Below the pieces are notes generated by a model. The model saw only the letters and a list, made by a program, of their open reading frames with translations. It had not been told where the DNA came from and did not search any database. Source: an uncultured Planctomycetaceae bacterium (lineage in GTDB: Bacteria > Planctomycetota > Planctomycetia > Pirellulales > UBA1268). Taken from it: 12,021 bases of DNA. This document shows positions 7,584-12,021 of this stretch, one piece after another. A program made the translations under genes and the position numbers. Numbering within the stretch: the stretch's first letter is position 1; each line of letters begins with the position of its first letter. The stretch is taken from assembly GCA_937926325.1 (NCBI GenBank), contig CALAZQ010000296.1, positions 1 through 12,021 of the forward strand, in the 5' to 3' direction.

Positions 7584-9434
7584 ATGACTGGCACTCTCAA
7601 GAGGCTCGCACGCCCGCTCGTGCTCCTCGGGCTGCTCTTCCCGGCAGCCGCCGCGGCGGCGGACAAGCCGCCTCGTTTGACCCTTGGAAAAACCTTTTCG
7701 TTCCGTTTTCAAAACTCAGCCGCCGAAGCCACCGACAAGGCCCCTCTGCCCGCACCGGCAGCCGACGGCAGCCCGGTGTTTCCCCAGCCCGCTCCGCGAC
7801 AGCCCGAGGATATCGGCGACCTGACGGAAGCCGAGCAGCTCGAGCCGGGCGAGTCACAGCTGACTGACGACGCCCTCACCGTCGATCCGGACGAGAACCC
7901 GCTGGGGCGGTCAATCAGTGAGGCTCTCGCCGAAGGGGAGCCGGCCGCCGGCCTGCCCGAGGATGAAGAACTCGTCGAAGGGGAGTCGCAGCTCACCGAC
8001 GATTCCCTCACCGTCGGCGCCGACGTCGACATGAAGGTTCGCTGGAACAACGGACTCGAGTTCATGTCGACCAATCGGGAGTTCCGGGTGCACGTCGGCG
8101 GACGGGCACAGTTCGACACCACGTCCTTCACTGCCGGTCCGGGCGTGAATGCTCCGCCAAGCCAGGGCGGCGTCAATCAGCGGCTGGCGGGTGCCACAAA
8201 CTTCCGCCGCGGTCGGTTCCGGATCGACGGTCAGATGTACGAGAACTTCGAGTGGCTCACCGAGTTCGACTTCATCAACCAGCTGCAGGTCAACTCGCTG
8301 GCCGACCCCAGCCGAATTCCCCAAGAGCAGGGCGTCGCCCCCAACCCGGCGCCGACCGAGGTCTGGTTGGCGATTACCCAGCTGCCCTACGTCGGCAATC
8401 TCGTGGTCGGCAACCAGAACACCCTCACCGGCCTCGAGCACATCACCAGCGACCGATTCGTGAACTTCATGGAACGGTCCTTCAACGCCGACGCCTTCAC
8501 CATGCCCTTCAACAACGCCTATGCCCCCGGCATTCAGATCTTCAACAATTGGGGCGAGAACGATCGCTACCGCTGGGCCCTGGGCACCTTCAAGGATGAC
8601 TTCAACATCTTCGGCTTTTCCGACACCGCCGCCGCCAACTCGATCCAGACCCGGGTCACCGGCCTGGTGGTCGACGACCCTGACAACAACCGCTGGACGC
8701 ATCTTGGGTTCTGTGCCGTCTACCAGCAGACGCCGCAGTCACAGGACTCGTTCCGCGACGTCGCCGACCCCGTCACGGGCGTCATCACCCAGCAGGTGAC
8801 CCAGCAGGGCAGCATGCGGTATCGCGTCCGGGGCAACATCCGCAACGGCCCTCCCGGCCCGCTCAACTCGATCTACGCCGACACCGGCCTGCTTGGTGCC
8901 GACTACCAGACGCTGCTGACCGCAGAGTACGCTTCAAACTGGGGCCCACTGCAGATGCAGGCAGAGTGGACGATGACCCTGCTGCCGAAGGCCAGGTCGA
9001 TCCTCAACCCTTCCGGCACCGCCGGCCAGCAGCCGATCGACACGGTGGTGGAGAACCTGTTCTATCAGGGTGCCTATGTGGAGGTGATGTACGCCCTCAC
9101 TGGCGAGGGCCGCAGCTACAACCGCAAACAGGCGGTGCTCGACCGGTACGTCCCGCGGAACAATTTCTACCGGGTGCGAACCCCCGACGGCATTCGCACG
9201 AGCGAGGGTGGCGTCCAGATCGGCGCTCGCTACGACTGGGTCTGCCTGAATGACAAGGGAATCAACGGCGGCGTCCTCAACGGCGTCACGCTCGGTGCCA
9301 ACTGGTTCTTGAACCCCAATACCCGCGTCGCTCTCAATTACGACTTCACCTACCGGGATTTCACCAACAGCCTCGGTGCCAACGGGAGCGGCGGCATCAA
9401 CGGCTTTGGCACCCGCTTTTTCTACGATTTTTAA
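7584..9434 (+). CDS. Outer-membrane porin, OprO/OprP-like (porin 1)
   Basis: Predicted outer-membrane beta-barrel of the phosphate-selective porin O/P family. Residues 1-26 are a signal peptide (KRLAR, hydrophobic core, AAAAAA, then DKPP). Residues 27-145 are an acidic, Pro/Ala-rich linker containing a 15-residue repeat. The barrel begins near 148: VHVGGRAQFDTTSFTAGPG (169-187), ATNFRRGRFRIDGQMYENF (204-222), FVNFMERSFNADAF (292-305), RGNIRNGPPGPLNSIYADTGLL (416-437), and it ends in GTRFFYDF with the terminal Phe expected for BAM recognition. Many segments match porin 2 downstream. Where porin 2 reads GNQKDPFGYEH, this protein reads GNQNTLTGLEH (276-286), losing the Lys and the PFG turn. The ion selected cannot be assigned. 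No ribosome site precedes the ATG, but it gives a clean signal peptide. Confidence 0.88.
   Translation: MTGTLKRLARPLVLLGLLFPAAAAAADKPPRLTLGKTFSFRFQNSAAEATDKAPLPAPAADGSPVFPQPAPRQPEDIGDLTEAEQLEPGESQLTDDALTVDPDENPLGRSISEALAEGEPAAGLPEDEELVEGESQLTDDSLTVGADVDMKVRWNNGLEFMSTNREFRVHVGGRAQFDTTSFTAGPGVNAPPSQGGVNQRLAGATNFRRGRFRIDGQMYENFEWLTEFDFINQLQVNSLADPSRIPQEQGVAPNPAPTEVWLAITQLPYVGNLVVGNQNTLTGLEHITSDRFVNFMERSFNADAFTMPFNNAYAPGIQIFNNWGENDRYRWALGTFKDDFNIFGFSDTAAANSIQTRVTGLVVDDPDNNRWTHLGFCAVYQQTPQSQDSFRDVADPVTGVITQQVTQQGSMRYRVRGNIRNGPPGPLNSIYADTGLLGADYQTLLTAEYASNWGPLQMQAEWTMTLLPKARSILNPSGTAGQQPIDTVVENLFYQGAYVEVMYALTGEGRSYNRKQAVLDRYVPRNNFYRVRTPDGIRTSEGGVQIGARYDWVCLNDKGINGGVLNGVTLGANWFLNPNTRVALNYDFTYRDFTNSLGANGSGGINGFGTRFFYDF
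7839..8015 (+). repeat. 15-residue repeat in the porin 1 N-terminal linker
   Basis: Residues 86-100 (LEPGESQLTDDALTV) and 130-144 (LVEGESQLTDDSLTV) differ at only three positions and lie 44 residues apart. The segment between is acidic and Ala/Gly-rich. Porin 2 lacks this repeat and has a shorter Pro-rich linker instead. The repeat directly precedes the barrel, so it would be periplasmic or plug-like if exported normally. Confidence 0.75.
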
Positions 9435-9480
9435 GCACCGGCCCAGCGGCCCTTGCAAACTCCCGTTCACCATCCCCGAC

Positions 9481-9485
9481 AAGGA
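9481..9485 (+). promoter_or_regulatory. Ribosome binding site of the Cys-rich gene
   Basis: AAGGA lies 8 bases before the ATG at 9494. It supports that start and translation from a message shared with porin 1, whose stop is 59 bases upstream with no terminator visible between. Confidence 0.6.
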
Positions 9486-9493
9486 TTTCTCCG

Positions 9494-10231
9494 ATGAGAT
9501 GTCACCCGTTTCTTCCCGGCAGCACGTCCCGGCATCTGCCGGTTCTCCTGGGGGCGGCCGCCCTCGTGATCGCCAGCTCGACCTGGGCAGCCGACACGGC
9601 CCTCCAACTCAACCGCCCGACGCAGACGGGCTGGCGACCAAAACCGGCAAAGATCGTCCCGGCCGCAGCTGCCGAGCCAGTCGAGGACGCCCCCGCCGCA
9701 GACCCCGCCCCCATTCCCGCCGACGAGCTGCCCGCCGAACCGATCGCCCCGGCACCCGCCGCCGAGAACGCGGCCGACCCGAACGCGGGCCCAAGCAAAA
9801 CCTCCTCGGCGGAAGCAGACCTTCCGGCCTGTATTCAGTGCGGGGCAACCTGTGGCCTGATCCCCTTTTGCCGTTGCGAGCCGGTCATCCGGAAAAAACC
9901 GAAAACAATCTATGAGTCCAAGTGCGAACTTGTCTGCGAACCGGCCGTCGGCCTCCTCCACCACCACCGGCAGAAGCACCAGCATGGCGGCTGCAGCGAC
10001 TGCGGACCGGCCTGCGGCCCCTCCCGCATCCGCAAAAAGAAGACCCTGATCAAGACCGTCAAGGAGGAAGACGTCTGCCACGTCAAGCGAGAGGTCGGCT
10101 ACATCTGTCGGTGTTGTGCGGGCCAGTGCAGCGGCTGTGATGCCGCCGGCTGCTCGACGCCGCCGGCTGGGCAACGACCGACCCTGGCCGACTGGCGGCC
10201 CTTCGCCTGGCTTGAAACCATCTGGAAGTAG
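9494..10231 (+). CDS. Exported two-module Cys-rich protein, unknown function
   Basis: A 245-residue protein that I do not recognise as a named family. Residues 1-33 form a signal peptide (HLPVLLGAAALVIASSTWAA followed by D). Residues 34-110 are a Pro/Ala/Glu-rich linker. The rest holds 17 cysteines in two similar modules. Each opens with C-x2-C-G-x2-C-G (113-121 CIQCGATCG; 167-175 CSDCGPACG), continues with a basic RKK segment (133-135; 180-182) and ends with further paired cysteines (144/148; 195/205/207/208). A His/Lys-rich spacer HHHRQKHQH (156-164) separates them, and CAGQCSGC (208-215) follows. The cysteines could form disulfides or bind metal. The His cluster favours metal, but this is inference. 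It sits between two porins on the same strand, 59 bases after the first and 150 before the second, so an envelope role is likely. Confidence 0.8.
   Translation: MRCHPFLPGSTSRHLPVLLGAAALVIASSTWAADTALQLNRPTQTGWRPKPAKIVPAAAAEPVEDAPAADPAPIPADELPAEPIAPAPAAENAADPNAGPSKTSSAEADLPACIQCGATCGLIPFCRCEPVIRKKPKTIYESKCELVCEPAVGLLHHHRQKHQHGGCSDCGPACGPSRIRKKKTLIKTVKEEDVCHVKREVGYICRCCAGQCSGCDAAGCSTPPAGQRPTLADWRPFAWLETIWK
9830..10117 (+). repeat. Duplicated Cys module
   Basis: Module 1 covers residues 113-148 and module 2 covers 167-208, offset by 54 residues. Shared landmarks are C-x2-C-G-x2-C-G, then (C)-x-P-x-x-R-K-K or the near equivalent G-P-S-R-I-R-K-K, a charged stretch, and a closing Cys cluster. Sequence identity outside these landmarks is low, so the duplication is old or the similarity is constrained to ligand positions. 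Confidence 0.6.
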
Positions 10232-10250
10232 GCCGCCCGCAGGGCCTGTC

Positions 10251-10279
10251 GCCGGAATCTTTGCGCAGCTTGCGCCGGC
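10251..10279 (+). other. Hairpin in the Cys-rich/porin 2 gap
   Basis: GCGCA (10263-10267) pairs with TGCGC (10271-10275), loop GCT, and GCCG (10251-10254) pairs with CGGC (10276-10279) across a left bulge. AGGCC (10230-10234) with GGCCT (10243-10247) forms another stem overlapping the stop codon of the Cys-rich gene. No T-tract follows. It could attenuate read-through into porin 2 or stabilise the mRNA end. Confidence 0.3.
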
Positions 10280-10364
10280 ACCCCGACCCGAACGACCCGC
10301 ATTCCACGAACAACAGTTCCGACCGGTCTGATCCGCAGCCGAAAATCCTGAAGGGCAACCGCCT

Positions 10365-10371
10365 GGAGGGG
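10365..10371 (+). promoter_or_regulatory. Ribosome binding site of porin 2
   Basis: GGAGGGG ends 10 bases before the ATG at 10382. This is the strongest Shine-Dalgarno match in the window, and its spacing is at the long end of the useful range. It fixes the porin 2 start. Confidence 0.6.
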
Positions 10372-10381
10372 TTCTGCGGAT

Positions 10382-11962
10382 ATGGAAAGACTGGCCGGTC
10401 AGCAGTGGGGGCATGTCTGCAGTCTGCTGCTGGCCGGTCTGTTAAGTCTCTCCGGAATATCCCAGGTGTCGGCAAACGGGCCGGAAGTCGAGGCTCTGCC
10501 GCCTCCGACGGCCAGCCCAGGTCCCGCGGCAACCACTCCAGCCACCGAGCGACCGCCGGCGGTTCATGAGGTCGGCTCTGACCTCAACCTGCGGGCCGTC
10601 TGGAACCACGGCCTCTGCCTCGAAAGCCCGCACCGCGACTTTCGGATGAAGGTGGGTGGCCGGGTGCAGATCGATACCACCGCCTTCACCGCCGGACCGG
10701 GGCCCAATCAGCCCCCCGGCCAGGCCGGCCTCGATCCACCGCTGACCGGCGCAACCAACTTTCGGCGGGGCCGGTTCCGGCTGGAGGGCCGGATGTACGA
10801 GACCTTCGACTTCGCGGCTGAATACGACTACATCAACCAGCTGACGGCCAACAACGAGATCTTCCCGACGGAAACGGGGGAGGGGCCCAATGTCGCCGTC
10901 ACCGATCTCTGGCTCCAGGTGCGGGAGTTTCCCTGGCTCGGCATCGTGCGGGTCGGCAACCAGAAGGATCCCTTCGGCTACGAGCATCTCATCACCAGCC
11001 GCTGGATGAACTTCATGGAGCGGTCGTTCTCGATGGACGCCTTTGTCGCTCCCTTCAACCTCGGCTTCGTGCCCGGCATCCAGAGCCTCAACCGGACCGC
11101 CGACGGCCGCATCGGCTGGCAGGTCGGCATCTTCAAGAACACCACCAATCCTTTCGGCTTTGGCGATACCAGCGGTGCCAGCGAGACTGCCGGCCGGCTG
11201 GTCTGGGTGCCATGGCTGGAGGATCGCGGCTTCAGGCTGCTGCATCTGGGCATTGCGGGAAGGACGATGCAGCCTCGCAACGGCGTCGTCCGGTTCCGCA
11301 GCCGAGGCGATATCCGCAACGGTCCGCCCGGACCCCGCAACTCGATCTATGCCGATGCCGGCGTGCTCGCCGGCAGCTGGCAGAACATGCTCGGCCTCGA
11401 ACTGGTCGGGAACAACGGCCCCTGGTCATTCCAGGCGGAGTACTTTGGTTCCTGGCTGTACGATGGCGTCACCACCGACCTGGGACCGCTGGAGACCAAC
11501 GGTTTCCAGCCCGCCCCCGGCACACCGGTCGGCACCGTCTTTTACCAGGGGGGCTATGCCGAGGTGCTCTACTTTCTCACCGGTGAAAGCCGCAGCTATT
11601 CCACCCTCGAGTACCGCTTCGGCCGGCCGATCCCCCGGAGCAACTTCTACTGTGTTCGCAGTGGGGGCAAGCGAGGTCCGATCCAGTCCAGCCCCGGTGC
11701 CTGGCAGCTGGGCTTTCGGTACAACTACCTGGGGCTGAGTGACGGTGAGGTCAACGGTGGGGTGCTCAACGCCGTCACCATCGGGCTGAACTGGCTGCTG
11801 AACCCCAACGCCCGGGTCTACTTCAACTATGACCTCACGTACCGCGACTTCGCCAACACGCCCTTCACCAAAGATGCCGCCGGAAACGTGATCCCAGCCC
11901 CCAGCGAAAACGGCAGCGGCTTCATCAACGGCTTCGGGGTGCGGCTGGCGTTCGATTTCTAG
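10382..11962 (+). CDS. Outer-membrane porin, OprO/OprP-like (porin 2)
   Basis: Paralog of porin 1, 526 residues. The signal peptide is about 1-31 (LLLAGLLSLSGISQVSA then NG). Residues 32-63 are a Pro/Ala/Thr linker. The barrel starts near 66: MKVGGRVQIDTTAFTAGPG (89-107), ATNFRRGRFRLEGRMYETF (124-142), GNQKDPFGYEH (192-202), MNFMERSFSMDAF (209-221), RGDIRNGPPGPRNSIYADAG (308-327), and it ends in VRLAFDF with a terminal Phe. The K-x-P-F-G-x-E segment is the form I would expect in OprO/P porins. A role in uptake of anions or other small solutes is inferred from family only. It is about 90 residues shorter than porin 1, mostly in the linker and in loops such as the one at porin 1 residues 386-410. 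It may be cotranscribed with the two genes upstream or use its own promoter in the 150-base gap. Confidence 0.9.
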   Translation: MERLAGQQWGHVCSLLLAGLLSLSGISQVSANGPEVEALPPPTASPGPAATTPATERPPAVHEVGSDLNLRAVWNHGLCLESPHRDFRMKVGGRVQIDTTAFTAGPGPNQPPGQAGLDPPLTGATNFRRGRFRLEGRMYETFDFAAEYDYINQLTANNEIFPTETGEGPNVAVTDLWLQVREFPWLGIVRVGNQKDPFGYEHLITSRWMNFMERSFSMDAFVAPFNLGFVPGIQSLNRTADGRIGWQVGIFKNTTNPFGFGDTSGASETAGRLVWVPWLEDRGFRLLHLGIAGRTMQPRNGVVRFRSRGDIRNGPPGPRNSIYADAGVLAGSWQNMLGLELVGNNGPWSFQAEYFGSWLYDGVTTDLGPLETNGFQPAPGTPVGTVFYQGGYAEVLYFLTGESRSYSTLEYRFGRPIPRSNFYCVRSGGKRGPIQSSPGAWQLGFRYNYLGLSDGEVNGGVLNAVTIGLNWLLNPNARVYFNYDLTYRDFANTPFTKDAAGNVIPAPSENGSGFINGFGVRLAFDF

Positions 11963-11968
11963 TTTTAC

Positions 11969-11999
11969 GCGAATCGGGCCATCCATGGCCCCGATTCGC
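11969..11999 (+). terminator. Strong hairpin after porin 2, probable terminator
   Basis: GCGAATCGGG (11969-11978) pairs perfectly with CCCGATTCGC (11990-11999). CCA/TGG can continue the stem inside with loop TCCA and one bulged C. It starts six bases after the porin 2 stop codon, which suggests the end of the porin block. Only TT follows the stem, so termination may be inefficient or need a factor. Confidence 0.65.
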
Positions 12000-12021
12000 T
12001 TGGGGCGGTCGTGATGAAAGC

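Noticed and set aside
7911..8702. 263-residue open frame antisense to porin 1
   Set aside because: Val/Gly/Glu-rich translation of the reverse of a beta-barrel gene, with no domain or plausible start context.
9467..10414. 315-residue open frame antisense to the Cys-rich gene
   Set aside because: The plus-strand frame has a signal peptide, an AAGGA site and patterned cysteines, whereas this frame has none of these.
12011..12021. Possible start of another gene (GTGATGAAAGC) at the window edge
   Set aside because: Only 11 bases remain and no ribosome site is visible, so a coding start cannot be supported.

Overview
The window is GC-rich bacterial DNA, most likely from a planctomycete (Pirellulales-like). 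This is an inference from gene content. The Ser/Thr kinase has an N-terminal block (a 'LTDWQ..QLRKGKHRGYFLGQYKL'-type stretch) that I associate with planctomycete kinases. There are two paralogous OprO/OprP-type porins with long N-terminal linkers and a secreted Cys-rich protein. Several starts lack a Shine-Dalgarno site, and the housekeeping genes are not arranged in the usual enterobacterial operons. No mobile element, CRISPR array, tRNA or rRNA was seen.

Layout. Bases 1-153 are non-coding and carry a strong hairpin. Then come ilvD (dihydroxy-acid dehydratase, minus strand) and, divergent from it, a HAD-family phosphatase on the plus strand. A 76-residue glutaredoxin-like protein on the minus strand converges with the HAD gene, the two stops being one base apart. 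Next is a 602-residue Ser/Thr kinase on the plus strand, which is tail-anchored and has two sets of low-complexity repeats. surE on the minus strand converges with it across a 21-base gap. guaA (GMP synthase) on the plus strand diverges from surE. A 331-base non-coding stretch (7253-7583), rich in inverted repeats, precedes the last block: porin 1, a Cys-rich secreted protein and porin 2, all on the plus strand. A strong hairpin follows porin 2 at the window end.

How the genes fit together. The left two thirds (ilvD, HAD, glutaredoxin-like, kinase, surE, guaA) are mostly single transcription units with unrelated roles: branched-chain amino acids, phosphate ester hydrolysis, redox, signalling, nucleotide salvage and GMP synthesis. 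The right third looks like a cell-envelope cassette. Two homologous outer-membrane porins flank an exported protein built from two Cys modules, and a potentially structured leader RNA lies upstream. The least explained parts are that leader, the two-module Cys protein, and the kinase's phosphorylatable-looking and acidic repeats.
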